A stretch of DNA of 64,000 bases, taken from positions 30,988,663-31,052,662 of the forward strand of contig CM054140.1 of assembly GCA_028751875.1 (NCBI GenBank). The letters are read 5' to 3'. Below are positions 12,437-26,160 of this stretch, piece by piece (positions within the stretch are counted from its first letter, which is position 1; every line of letters starts with the position of its first letter). Position numbers and translations under genes: made by a program. Under the pieces are notes generated by a model that was not told where the DNA came from, did no database searches, and saw only the letters and a list, made by a program, of their open reading frames with translations. Source of the DNA: Rapana venosa (Eukaryota > Mollusca > Gastropoda > Neogastropoda > Muricidae).

Positions 12437-13042
12437 CAGCTTTGTTTTAATTAAGGAAAAATCAAAGTGAACCAAACAGATCAGAAAAATGAAACAAGAA
12501 TTGAAAGCATGAACAAAACAAAACAAAGTAAACCTACCCCTTCCCTAGGCCCTTTAAAAACAACCTCAGATAAACATATTGTGCAGCTATTTCATTTAGG
12601 ATTGTCCTATGCCCAGAGAGCATAAGGTCAGACAAGGAATACAGAATACACTGTCACTCATTGTAAGTGTACAAATATTTATTGCAAAACAACAACAAAC
12701 AAACCTGTGGCAGTCAGATTTTGGTGGGGGGGAAGGGGGTGGTGGTGGATGAAAGTATGGGAACTAGTTACTTCCCTTTACATTTTCCTCTTACGAAAAC
12801 ATGAACACTGTGACTTTATGAAATATGGCGATCATACCAGCGACTTGGGACATGTACGATCTTATCCAGGGCTTTATACAGGTATGTGTTTGAAACTGGT
12901 GGATGTGATTTGTGTAAGGTATCATTAAGGTAAAAAGACTTGACGATATTTTGTAAAGCTGTATGTAGTGCTGTGGAGCTATCTGAAGTCCGTGACTGGT
13001 TACGTGAACAGCATACATAACAGTGCGTGCGTGTGATTCACC

Positions 13043-13095
13043 ATGACCACCAATGCGGCACCCGACGCGGAACCCAATTTGTGAATGTGATGCAA
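13043..13095 (+). CDS. Possible first coding exon of SPTLC1 (uncertain)
   Basis: An ATG in a CpG-richer pocket opens a short frame (MTTNAAPDAEPNL) that meets a stop at 13082. If one base is missing from a TGG codon at 13082-13083, the frame continues as W-N-V-M-Q. That loosely resembles the start of animal SPTLC1, where a tryptophan and a V-Q-A-L-Y-E-like helix precede the A-P-x-Y-H-L segment found at 15105. No matching ALYE end or convincing donor site follows, so this may be chance. The location, 2 kb before exon 2, is reasonable for a first exon. Confidence 0.25.
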
Positions 13096-13372
13096 TAGGA
13101 GGGCGTTTTCGGGGGAAAAGTAGGCCAGCCTAATCAAACGTTTTAACTTAAATCCTTAAAACCAGGAAGATCTCCAGTCATTTCTCATTCTACATTAGAT
13201 AACGGGGCGTGGTCAACAAAGAACATGCTCGTTTTTCAACTTTTCTATTCAACTCGTGCAACATCAACAACAACAAAATTAGAAGTTTTGGGGAGAAAGG
13301 GTTTTTGAAGCATGTGTCTTACTGCAAGTATACCTTTATTATTGGTATTAGCTAGATATTATGCTGAACTAA

Positions 13373-13391
13373 CCCCCCCCCCCCCCCCCCC
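13373..13391. repeat. C homopolymer followed by A run
   Basis: About 19 C then 7 A, one of many long G/C runs in the window. Confidence 0.9.
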
Positions 13392-13783
13392 AAAAAAAGG
13401 GTGGGGGTGGCCAACAACAGAAGTATAGAGCACAGCTTCTCCCCTCTCCTTTTATATTACTTTGTTTTTCCATCATCATTGACAGTTTTATATATATATA
13501 TAATATATATAAACTGACAGTTCAACTTCAAATTTGAATTGATTACACAGTAGTGAGTATTAAATAAACACCATGATTATGTTTCCAACTCTAGCACAGG
13601 CATACATGAATACATTGTCTGGTCTGGATAGTTCAAAATAATTGTATGCCCTCCATACCGTTCACTTGAAACATGCACACATCAACATGTCATCAAATTT
13701 TACAGCGGGTGTAATTGAAGGCTGGTTGTTGTGAGACCATCAACCCATGTGAAGAAAACAATTCTAGAGGCTATTGAAGGCTA

Positions 13784-14032
13784 TTAAGTCCTTCGGATGA
13801 GACTATAAACCAAGGTCCTGTGTGAAAACACATGCACAACATCTTGCACACATTGTTAAATCCTGCTCTGCTTTTTGAAAGAGTAGGCCATTATGTGCCG
13901 GTGGGAACAGATGGCAAAATTTACATTTCAACTGCAAACACACAGGGACTGTATCATTGTATGTAAATAAAGCACATGAATGCTTATTCCATTATCCTCA
14001 ATATAACAGAATAAAGGGGGGGGGGGGGCCTC
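13784..14032 (+). mobile_element. tRNA-headed SINE, 5'-truncated (type A)
   Basis: Begins in the central block (AAGTCCTTCGGATGAGAC). It continues with GAGTAGGCCATTATGTGCCG and GGTGGGAACAGATGGC, and ends with CTTATTCCATTATCCTC, an AATAAAG tail and a G run. The tRNA-like head is missing. Confidence 0.8.
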
Positions 14033-15104
14033 TCTTAGGTGATTTACTTTATATGACTTAATGAAGATTTCAGCACTATTTATGAGAGGTTAGTGTAAGG
14101 CAGAAGAGAAAGACAGAAACGCTTTGCATTGAAAATAAAAAACAACAACCAAAAACAAAGAAAGGATTGGTGGGCAACTAACAGATCAATGTGTTTTGGC
14201 ACTTTTGTCAACCTCTGTGTAATAGTTAGGGCCCTCAGAATTCAAAAATGAAAAATGAAAAAAAAATGATGGGAAAGTAGATAAAGATTGGAGGTAAGTG
14301 GGAGAGCTAGCAGTAAGTTGAAAGGAGCCTCTAGATTTGGCTTTGCAAGTAAAGTTCCATTTCAATTTTCATGCCTGCTCTGAAAGAAAGGATGGAAATT
14401 GTGGCATTGTCCTCTGGGATGAAGTGCTTGTGTAAAAACAAAAAACAAAAACAAAAAAGTCATAGAAGAAGGAAAATATTCCCGTTGTCTGTTTTGTGGC
14501 ACTTGTGTGCCATGACCACAACAGTTGGAGAAAGCTGGTGTTGTTGTCAGTGCAGACTGCAGTGTCCCGCAACCACTTTCAGTTAAGGGACTAGAGTAGT
14601 GTAGGGAAGTGTGTAGTTCAATTTGCAAAAATCTTACTAACAGGCTAGATTGTGAGTGTCGTGTACTTTCAGCACTTTTAACAGTTTCAGTCTGCTGTAT
14701 GGATTTGGTGTCACTGTCAATCAATTGGGACAGTTGCTGTGTGAGTCTTTGTCTTACAAGTTTGTATATAGTATTTAAGTTCAGTTTTGAGAGCATGGCC
14801 TTTTATGTTGATTATAAATAGTAATATACATGATTTGAAATGATTTTCAGATTTACTTGACTGAATTATTTCCAGAAGCTGCATGTTTACAGTTCTTGTC
14901 TCTTGCTGTTGTGTGTGTGGTTTTTCTCTTTCTCTCTACAGCACTCTGGTCTTCTTAAGACACCCCTCCCTTCCAAACCCCCCCCCCCCCCCCCCACCCC
15001 ACCCCTTTGTTTTCATCTGTATTGAATAAAATTGTTTGTGACATTCATTTCCTGTATGAAAGAAATGTTAGTGAAGATTTTGCTTTGGTGGTTTCTGTTT
15101 TCAG

Positions 15105-15208
15105 GCCCCGACCTATCACCTGGTCTTTGAGGTTGTCCTGATTCTCTGATTGCCAAACTCTTCTTTTCCAAAAGCTACAAACCACAAAAGATCAAACTTA
15201 GTGAAAAG
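15105..15208 (+). CDS. SPTLC1: SPTLC1 exon 2: membrane-anchor exon with a one-base frameshift
   Basis: After a TTTTCAG acceptor the frame reads [14 protein letters not shown] and then hits TGA at 15147. From 15149 another frame continues as [20 protein letters not shown] up to a GTATGG donor. Human SPTLC1 has a tryptophan exactly at the break, so TG at 15147-15148 is most simply a TGG codon lacking one G. With that base the exon leaves in phase 0, which fits the phase-0 start of exon 3. The segment is the single N-terminal transmembrane helix and the start of the linker. Confidence 0.85.
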
Positions 15209-18200
15209 GTATGGCATTGTCATTTCAGAGCATCTGACTTTAAGTGCTGATCAGAATTACGTTTTGCTCGCGTTTTTATTTCATCATTTTTGTTTCTTTA
15301 TTGAAATTTATCTGAATTACAGTTTTTGTTAGAAAACCCAGGTCTTGTAAAGTTATTAATTTCAAATATCTGTGTATAGCAGAGTTTACAGACTATAAGA
15401 AGTAGATTGGTGTCAGATTGTGAATTTTTCCAGGATGATGTTTTATTTTTTGTTGTTTGACTTTTATTTTCAGTGATGGTGGGAGGGGGGTGGTTGGATG
15501 GGGTCTTTTGAAAAAACTTTTCTCATGAGTAACTCAAGTCTTGAGAAAAGTTTTAACCAAAAAAAAGAAAAAAGATTATTATGAGACTTGTTAATGTGCT
15601 GGAAATTTTGCCCGACTGGGTCACTAAGTGTGACTAAGCGAATCTGTTCTGGGGTGCAGGAGAAGGAGGAGTTGATTGCTGACTGGAAGCCAGAACCCTT
15701 GGTGCCAGATGTCCCTGAAGACCACCCAGTCCTGCAGGCCATGGACAAATACTGCATCACTGGGTCAGTGTCCACAGCACTTGGGCCCTAGTTCAGTGTC
15801 CACAGCACTTAGGCCCTAGTTCAGTGTCCACAGCACTTAGGCCCTAGTTCAGTGTCCACAGCACTTGGGCCCTAGTTCAGTGTCCACAGCACTTAGGCCC
15901 TAGTTCAGTGTCCACAGCACTTAGGCCCTAGTTCAGTGTCCACAGCACTTAGGCCCTAGTTCAGTGTGTACCATATGTTGTAGGAAAAGTTGTCGGACAA
16001 AGAAAAAGAAAGTAATGAGCGTAGTACAAGCAGTGGTCTTAACTACCAACCTGTAGAATAGCCTACCACTTGAGAAGACATTTGACTAGTTATTCTTGAA
16101 GGAATTCGTTTTTGGTTTTTTTATCATATGTTTGGGTTTGTTTGATTGGTAATGTTTTTTTGTTGCTGTCATTGTTTTGTTGTTGTTTTGGGGGTTTTTA
16201 GAGGGGGGGAGGGTGATGATGTGTTTTGGTCTTTTTCATTTGATGTGGCATGTTTTAGAAAATTCAGGTTAAAACACACACACATATAAAACAGAAGTGA
16301 AGAATATTATTAGTCTTAGTCCATGACTTCACAGATGGTTTATCAAACTAAAGGTTCTCTGTGCACAATAATGGGTGCTATGTTGTTTTACTCTTAATAA
16401 AGGTAATATTTAAGAAAAAGAAATTTGTGTGTGTGTGTGTGTGTGCTCGCTCATGTACACATGCACAGCATATAAAGTGTGCCTGCTTACCTGTCAGCAT
16501 TTGTGCATGATGAACATTGTGCATGGTGAACATTGTGTTGTGCACGATGAACATTGTGCATGATGAACATTGTGTTGTGCATGATGAACATTGTGTTGTG
16601 CATGATGAACATAGTGTTGTGCATGATGAACATTGTGTTGTGCATGATGAACATGTTCTTCCTCTTTGTGTCAGCCCTGCTGGAAAGATCATCAATGTCA
16701 ATGGCAAGAACTGTGTCAACATGGCCACCCTCAACTTCCTGGGCTTCATCGGCAACAAAGAAATAGAGGTAGGTACAGAACAAGAACAAACAGTTTCGCC
16801 ATTTTAAGCGAGAGGAATTAATCGTGTTAGTGTATATTGTGTTTATTTGGAAACAGCTTAACAAAGGCTCAACAAAATCCCAGTTGGGTGACATAAAATA
16901 TTGGTATCACCCCATAATTCTGTATCTTTTTTTTTTTTTTAAAGGCTGGGGGAGAGGGGGGGGAGCAGGGGATATGGTTTATTATTTTATTTATTTATTT
17001 ATTTCATTCTTTTATATCGAGGATAATGGAATAAGCACTTACGTGCTTTTTTACATCCAGTCCCCATGTGTATGTGGTTTCGTAAATTTTGTCATCTGTT
17101 CCCACTGGCACACAATGGCCTACTCTTACGAAAAGCAGAACAGGATTTAACGTGTGCAGAAGATGTTCTGCGTGTGTTTGCACACGGGGCCTCGGTTTAT
17201 AGTCTCATCCGACAGACTTTTGGGGAAAGTGGAGTCTGCACTGAAGTTAACTCCATGGGAAAATATCCCCTTAAACGGGAATCGAACCCGGGTAGTCAGA
17301 TTGCGAGCGCAATGTTCTAACCACTAGGCTGTCCCATCCCTGTGGTGTAATTGTGACTGATGAAAATAACCAACCACAGGCTTGTAGAATACTGTTTTTT
17401 CAGATACAAGTTATTTCTTGGAAACTGAATGCATCATTTGTTTGGAACTTAAAAAAAGTTATTTGAATGTAAATGTTCCGTTTTTGTTTTATTACAATTA
17501 TTTTGTTTGTTGCGTTTGCAACTATTTTTCTTTGTCTTTTTCCCTTCTGTTATAGATCTTTTTATTCTTCTTTCTTAACTGGATTTTTTTGGGTGCATGG
17601 TACTGAAGAGTATTTCACCATATTGCTCCTTTATGTCAGTTGTGTGTAGATGGATATCAGTGATGGACAACGGCTCACTGTTTGCAGGACGAGGCTATCA
17701 AAGCTCTGATGAAGTATGGGGTTGGGTCTTGTGGTCCTCGTGGTTTCTATGGCACAATGGGTAAGTTCTGTGAAACATCTGTAGTTGTGTGAATGTGTAT
17801 GATGTATGCTGTGTAAATCAGAGATTCAGTCATTCATTCATTCATTACATCTTCTGTCTGAATGTTATTCAGTAGTTCCTGGCCACAAACACGTACTTCT
17901 GTGTGTGTGTGTGTGTGTGAGAGAGAGAAAGAGAGAGAGAGAGAGTGTGAGAAAGTCAAAGTCAAAGGTTTATTTTCAGATGGTACATTGAATAAGCAGT
18001 GCAGTTGCTTTTTTTCATCAAGCCATCTATCTAAAGAAAGATAAAAGATAATATTTATGCATACATAGAATTTTTTTAAAACCCACCTAAACAATGAGAC
18101 CATACAAATCAAACAAAAGAAAAAAACGATATATGCATACATAGAATTTTAAAAACCCTAAACAATGTTAAACCATATAAAGCAAGGAAGTGTGTGTTCA

Positions 18201-21200
18201 TGTGCATACATATACATGCACACATTTGTGTGTGTGTGCGTGCACTGTGCATGCAGGCATGCATACAAATATCTGCATGTGCTTTATACATACATCTACT
18301 TAAATGCACTTAACATGGACATTCACACACACACAACAAAACCCACTTCATCTAAGCTCAGTGTAACTGTGTGAATGTATGTAAATCTTGATACAGTGAC
18401 AAGATGACAGTGCACATTGTGATGATTGTGAATTTTAACTGCCACCCACAGACGTGCATCTTGAACTGGAGGACAAGCTGGCTCACTTCATGCAGACGGA
18501 AGAAGCCATTTTGTATTCGTATGGGTTTGTCACCATCGCCAGTGCCATCCCTGCCTATTCCAAGCGGGGCGACATTATCTTTGCGTAAGCCGCTTTTCCT
18601 TTGCTTTCCTTACTTTTTAAATTTTTCTGGAGAGAAAAGTAAGAGAGAAAAGAAAAGATAAGGTGAGAGTGGAATTTAGTTTTTGTGTGTTGTGAAGAGA
18701 GGATAGTGATGGTGTTTATAGAGTGAGTGTACTTTGATGTGTGGTGTGTGTTTTGTGTGTGTGCGCTCGTGTGTGTGTGTTTGGAGAGGAGTGTATGTAT
18801 GGGTGGGTGTGTATATTTTTGTCAGTGCGCAGGCAAGCATGTATCAGGCAAAGTTATTAATTGGTCATCTTTGACGCTTGTGAGGTTACTGAACGCATTT
18901 TCTTTATACGGTAGTGTTTGGTTTGGAAATTTCTATTGTGGAATGATCTCTTTTCACCACCTCCCCCACCCCCACCCACCTTTTTTTTTTTTTGTGGGGT
19001 GGGGGGGTTAAAAAATTTTTGTTTAGCTTTGTTGTCATTCGTATTCTGTCTTGCTTTTATATTTTTTAGGGTTTTTTTGTGCTTCATTTGTTTTTTTGTG
19101 TGAGGGTCTTGTTTTGTTTTTAGGCTTTAAGACATTGCTCATTGGCTCTTATTGTTTCATTGTTATGTATTTAGAGCTCATTTACAGCATTACTTATATG
19201 GTAGCTGATGTGATGTAAGCATAAAAAAGACCATGATAACCATACAGAGTCATCGGATTGAATATGAAGTGTTGTCATGTTTTGTGTGGGTCTTTCTTTT
19301 TCTTTGCTTCTCACTTTGCTATGATTCAGTGATTTCTGTAAGGCTGTAATCCACAGTGATGATAATAGTAATGATTTAAAATTATAATGAGAAACAAAAG
19401 CCCAGTCATCTGTGCCTCTCAGCAGACGTGAATCTTTGTGTGTGTGTGTGTTGAGGTTTGCCACATGGATAGCTTTGTCTCTGTAACAAAGGCAGCTGTA
19501 CACTGCAAGACTTGGAAGCTCAGGAATATTTTTATTTTGCATGTAAGACTTTAAAACTAAAGCTTTCTTTGTTCAAAAGGTTCTTTCTTTTGAGTTTTGT
19601 TGTTTGTTTCTTTTTTTTTTTAGAAGGGGGATCAGTATTATAATTGATTACTGCTTCAACCACCATCAGCGTCATTATCATCACGATCACTATGATCATT
19701 ATTTTCATCATTATTGTTTGCAGGGATGAAGGCATTGGGTTTGCGGCACAAAAGGGCTGCGTGGCGTCGCGCAGCACGGTGAGGTGGTTCCGTCACAACG
19801 ACATGGAGCATCTGGAGGAACTGCTGAAAGAGCAACAGGCTGAAGAAAGAAAGGTGGGGTCAGGAGTCTGGCGAGGGTGATCGTGTATAGATCAGTGATT
19901 GGTGTGAGCTAGGTAACAAGGCGTACATTAAAGTGTTGCTGTGCCTCAAACTAGTACATTGAGATCGTCTTCATCCGTGACAAACTCTTAGCGTAACAGT
20001 AAGAAGGAAGATAAAGTAAAGGAGTCCCATAACCTATAAGGTCGTAGGGGAGCGAGGCGTCAGAGACCTCACTTCTCTAGGGCCAGCATATTAAGGGCGG
20101 CGCCCATCTCCTCTCCCTCGCTGCTTTACCTTCCCTGACCCTAAAGAGGGCAGGTACCCATTTACAGCTGGGTGAACTGGGGGAACTGTACTGAAGCCAA
20201 GGCGCACAAACGGTCACCCATCCAACTGGTAACTACGCTTGACGCTGCTTAACTTGGCTGGGGGAAAGCGAGTGCTCCGACCACTGAGCTATCCCGTCCC
20301 AGACCAACTGTAAAAAAAAAAAAAAATCAGAAGTCAGAATATGGCTCTGTCAATATGGCAAGGCATTTGAAAAAGGTTATATCCATGCAAACTTCTTATC
20401 CAATGTGCACTAACAATCTCGCGGTGATTCCTAGGTGGGGGAGGGGGGGGCAGTGGGAAAGGGTACATATTCTACCTGTTCTAGGTGACCCTCAGCGTGT
20501 TAAACTGAGGTACACACAACAACTTCATGGAAGTTTGTTCTCTGTAACATTTTGCCTCCTTTTTTTTTTTATCCATTCCTTGGCTAGAGCTCCGAGGTTC
20601 ACCCATTGTGAGATTTTACATATGCGATTGTTTTTGTCCACCATGAAGGTAGCCGCATTCCGACTTCAGGGACTCAAGGCTCTAGTTTTACTTTCTGAAT
20701 TTCTGTTGAGCACATTTGTTTCAGAAACGTTAACCCATTGCCATGTCATCAAGTTCTGAGACTTTCTTTCTGTGAAATTTCCTATGTGTCATTTTGTGTG
20801 TGTGTGATGCGATATGTTGGAGCGATTGTTTTAGTCACGGAAAACTGTATTGGATTGATGACAATTCTAGGGTTGTGCTTACAGAACCCAAAGAAGGCCA
20901 AAGCTACACGCAAGTTCCTGGTGGTGGAGGGCATCTATGCCAACTATGGAGACCTTTGTCCTCTGCCAAGATTGGTGCGTTAGCGCTCGCTCTCTCTCTC
21001 TCTCCTGTTTTACTGTGCTGTGTGCATATCAGCAGATCTTGCATTTATTGTTCATTGTCTCTGTGTATCTGTATCTCAGTTTTTTTCTTTATCTCTCTCT
21101 CTCTTCACAAAACCAAGTTATTGCTCTTTCTATCACCTTCTTTATCTCATGGCTGTTTGTGTTAAAAATTATATCACTTTGACAAATATCATGTTTTTAT

Positions 21201-24200
21201 AATTGCTTCAAGACTTGATAATAAAAATTTTTTTGTTTCTGCAAAGATTGATAAGCCAGTGCAGAAGAAATGATTGGGTCCACCAGATCATGTGTGGTAG
21301 AACTGAATGAATACGCTTTCTTTGTGGTGTCTAAGAAGTCAAAGATCACCTGTAGGCATTTGCTTTTTACGTTTGTATTTTCTTTGCTTGCATTTTCCTT
21401 GCCAGGAGTAGGCTGTATGAACTTTTGAACAGATTGATTCCTTGATTCCTGATAACGGTTTGTGGTTTAATTAAGTTTTGGGTGGCAGGGGAGGGTTTTT
21501 AATGTTCACTGGTGTGTATATTCTGTGGGTGTATTGCCTACGAGACAGAGAGACAGATATAAGACTAACATGTTTGTCCCCCCTATGTTACATGGCGTCC
21601 CATTCTCTCCCGTTATGTTTGTGTATACTTGTCAGTGTGGTAAATCTTTGCGAAACATTGTGACCAGATGGAGCTGAAGTGGCAGTACAAAGTGCGCATC
21701 TTCCTGGAGGAGAGTCTGTCGTTTGGCGTGCTGGGTGCCACTGGCCGGGGCATCACTGAACATTTTGGCATTCCTGTGAGTTGTACCCCTTGCCGCTTCT
21801 GTCAAACCTGAATGGCTCCACAAGTGAAGTGGATGTGAGTGGGTCTGTCAGTGCAGCTTTAAGGGGCAGAAATTGTGTTCACAGGTTTTGAACAAACTGC
21901 AAAAGATAGATAAATAAACCCACTGCACTTAATGTTAGCTCTTTCAGCATGTCACTTCTCTTCAGTTTATGTGCACTTATATACAATCAGTTTTGATGGT
22001 TGTAAAGTAGGGGAGTTTCGGGGGTTGGTTTTTGTTTTTTTATAAAATCTTGAACACACATAATTTTATTGTTGTCAGAATGATATATCTGAGTGATAAT
22101 GTGTTTTACGAAAAAAAGCTGATATTAGTTGTTTTATCTATGATTATTTACTGCAGTCAGTCATTGAATGTGTAATGAATCAGTGATCAGTCACTGCGTG
22201 AGGACTCAGTCTTAACAAGCTTTGAATAAGTTTTAATTGTATGAATGACCCAGTGTTTTAGGCTAATTGGCAATGGACTTATGTTCAGTTGGTTCTAGTA
22301 TGTGCGTTGAAGAACTTTCAGTTTTATTAATAACCCAGTATTCTGAACTAAGTAATAACGGAATGTGAATTTTAGTTGGTTTTAGTACTGTATTTGAGTA
22401 GTATAGAAATTTTGGTTGTAATTTGATACAAAGATATATTTCTAATTGTCAGTTGACATTGTGTTTGATACCATGATACTTTCTTAATACACGGTTAACA
22501 GGATTCCATAAGCGTGTCAGTTGGCAGCAGTGATGTTTTGTTGCTGGTTGTTGTGGCAGATCAATAACGTGGAGATGGTGACAGCCTCCTTAGAGAATTC
22601 CATGGCCTCCATTGGAGGATTCTGCTGCGGCAAAAAGTTCATCATTGATCATCAGGTCTGTGGAGGGGGATGGATGAAAAATTGGTTGCATGACAGACAG
22701 TGTTGCAGTCAGTGTGTGTTGTGTGTGTGTGTGTGAGAGAGAGAGAGAGTGAGAGAGAGAGTGTGGTGTGTGGTGTGTGTGGAGGAGGGGGTGGGGGATA
22801 GAGGATGGAAAGGGTGGTGGTAATTTTTTAGATTTCAGAAGAATACTTCATAAGCTTTGGTAAACATATGACATATAGCAAGTTTGAAGCATTTATACAG
22901 TATATATTTGAAGGGAGAAGAAGGGAAAGGTGAGAATGCTGTCTTTACTTTTGAACCCTCCTCTATGATCTGTTAGATTCCAAGACCCCTTAAATGGAGA
23001 CTGGGTCTTTGAGTTTGGCGTTTAGGTCAAGGCAGAATTTGGCGTGTTAGAAAAGAAAGCTAGACTCTCGTTTTTCACCAGTGAAGTTCCAGGATGCATT
23101 AGATGGGGACCTGGTCTAATTTTGGGGTTGAGGTCAAGGCAGACTTCAGCCTGTTAAGACAAGAAGCCGACTTGATGGATTGATGTGCTGTGTTGCAGCG
23201 TCTCTCTGGCATGGGCTACTGTTTCTCAGCCTCCCAACCTCCCATGGTGGCTGTAGCAGCGACCAAAGCACTGGAGCTGATGGAGAATGACCCAAGTATG
23301 TGTGTGTATGTGAGAGGAGGTGTGTGTGCGAGCATATGTGCTGGAGCAACATCTTTAGATTACTGTAAAAAGAGGACAGTAAAACAGAAAAGAAAGAGGC
23401 AGGGAGGGATAGGCTTGCATCATTCTGCAACAGCCTATATGCAGCCTCCATCCAGGGTTAATAGATGTGTCCAGGTCAGGGGTAACTTTATCACAAAGCA
23501 TCAGGTCATAGCATCCCATGAAATTTAATCACTTTTAATGGGCATTTAGGTACAGTTATGTAATCTTATTCCAGTGTAAGGTGTATAGGACATGACTACT
23601 GCTCTTCACCAGCAACAACAATCACTTGTTCAATAAAAGTAGCTCCCTGTAGCTGAGATAGGCAGACATCAAGACCCTTTGATATGAACTCAGCACAGGC
23701 AGAGAGGGCGGAGGAAACATTTAAAATGGGGATTGCTGTGAGACCAGACACAAAGGGTCTCAGATTTTGAGACAGATTTGTTTCCCTTCAGTGCCTGAGC
23801 AAGAGTGACGATGGAGATGCAGTCTGCTTTTTAGACAGTAGGAGCATGTAAGGGCTGTTGTATACAATACTTCAATCTTTACAACAACAAATAAAACAAA
23901 ACAAAATCCACACACACACACACAAAATAACCAATCTTGAAAGCCTGAAAAATAAAAGCATCTGTAGCATTGGTCAGTGAATTTCATCCATAAGGTGGAT
24001 AGTAAACGGCTTTGTCATCCCAGACTTTCAGTTGAGTGTAAAGCATCTGATCATTATCTCTAGATAGGAGCCAGCTAGTCTCTCCCTGTCCCCTGTCTCT
24101 CACAAGTGTGCCATGCTGGACACCATGGAGCGAAGGGATGGTTACCCTCTTCTCCAAACCACCAGTCCAGTCTTACTTTCAGCCCACAAAAAAACCACAA

Positions 24201-25203
24201 TCATCTGATGTGGTTTTTTGCTGATCATTTTTAAAGCTTATTAATCAATTGAGATGCGACAACATTTGTGACTGGTCAGTATAGACAGCGACATCTCTGA
24301 TTGACTTTAGAATTTCTACAGACTTTTTATCATTTTAACAAATTTTATCATTGCTCAAAGGTAATTTTTTTTTTTTTTTAAAAAGGGGGTGGGGGGAGGA
24401 GTAATATTTTAGTCTGCCAACTTTGGTTTCTTGAATTTGTTTTCTTCAAGTTTAGAGCTTTCAAACAAAAACCAAAAAAAGAGACAGGAGTAATCTTCTG
24501 AATGTTGCCATGTATTGTGTTCAAAGTGTGCACCATGGCTGTCCTGTAGCTTGATGGTGGTATTTTTCAGCCATGCTGGTGAGGCTGAGGGAGAACTGCC
24601 AGCGAGTGCATCAAGCAGTGCAGGAGTGAGTCTGTTCTTCTTCTTTTCTGTTTTTGAATTTTTAATGGTGTATGGCCCGTAGACCTTTATTTTCTGTAGA
24701 ACTTTAAATATTTGTGTAGTTATGGGATAAGTGTGTGTGTGTGTGCACGTTCAGTCTTTAGCTTTCCTCATGGATGTATGTGTGTGTTTTTTCATTCATA
24801 AGCCTTGTTATGAATGGTGTGGAATGAAGCTGAACCTGATAATCAACTGTAAAAGAATATAATTTTCTCTGTTATTTTTGTCATCATTTTTTCACATCAT
24901 TAAATACACAAATAAAATGTTTCAAAACAAACCACCAAAAAAGAGAATTGTAGTATCACTTAACCCAAATTTCCATCACACTACAGACTGAAATGTAACA
25001 TTATTTGCTTATTTGGCTATGACAACAACAGCAAAAATGATAAAATAATAATGATGATGGGTTTTTTTTATTACTGCTACTACTACTGTGACTACTACTA
25101 CTACTACTGATATATGATTATGATGGTGATAATGCTGCTCTTAAATAAAAAGCAGGCTTTGACAGCTGCGTAGAAATGTTCTTGAAATGAAAAATGATTA
25201 TAT

Positions 25204-25272
<69 letters not shown>

Positions 25273-25406
25273 TTACAGAAGTGCTGTTGATAAGATTTGG
25301 TGGGAGGGGGCAATTTTTTTAATTATTCATGGGTGGTTTGGTTGTAGAGTTTGTTTTTGTTTATTTGGGGTTTTTTGGTGTGGTTTTTTTGTTGTTGTTT
25401 TTTTTT

Positions 25407-25438
<32 letters not shown>

Positions 25439-26122
25439 GAGGGAGGTGTACCTTTCACTTCTTTGCCTATTTTGTCTTTAAAAATTTCTGGTAGTCAATT
25501 TTTGTATGTTAGTCGCCATTGAGTCATTGATACATGTGTGACTGTTGCTTGCAGCATGGAAGGTGTGGAAGTGCGTATGCAGTGCCTGTCCTGTGCAGAA
25601 ATTTGCAGATTGTCTGACTGCGCTGACCGCGACTGGAATGCACTTGCAGATGGTGCAAGAAACTGGTCAGGGGTATCTTCTTCACTCTGTGTGTGGTGTG
25701 GTGTGTGTTTCTTTGGGGTGTGTTGGGTGTGGTGTGTGATTGTTTGTTGTGGTGTGTTGTGTGTGGTGTTGTGTGTGTGTGAAACTTTATCCATTTTATG
25801 TGTGTGGTGAGAAACTTTATCAATTTGTGTGTGTGTGTGAGAGAAGGAGAGAGGAAACTTTATCAATTTTATGTGTGGGTGGGTGTGAGAGAAGAGAAAC
25901 TTTATCAATTTTGTTTGTGAGAGAAACTTTATCAGTTTTATGTGTGTGAAAAACTTTATCAATTTTGTGTGTTGAGAGAGAGAGAAACTTTATCAATTTT
26001 GTGTGTGTGAGAGAGAAACTTTATCAATTTTGTGTGTGTGTGTGTGGAGAGAGAGAGAAACTTTATCAATTTATGTATGTGTGTGTGTGTGAGAGAAACT
26101 TTATCAATTTTGTGTGTGTGTG

Positions 26123-26160
<38 letters not shown>

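Noticed and set aside
14362..14796. 144-codon open frame on the minus strand
   Set aside because: No family resemblance, and it lies in the presumed first SPTLC1 intron. A competing + strand frame of similar quality covers the same bases.
17255..17338. Considered as a genuine tRNA gene (minus strand)
   Set aside because: It has A and B boxes and a partial cloverleaf, but it continues into the SINE body and tail shared with several other copies.
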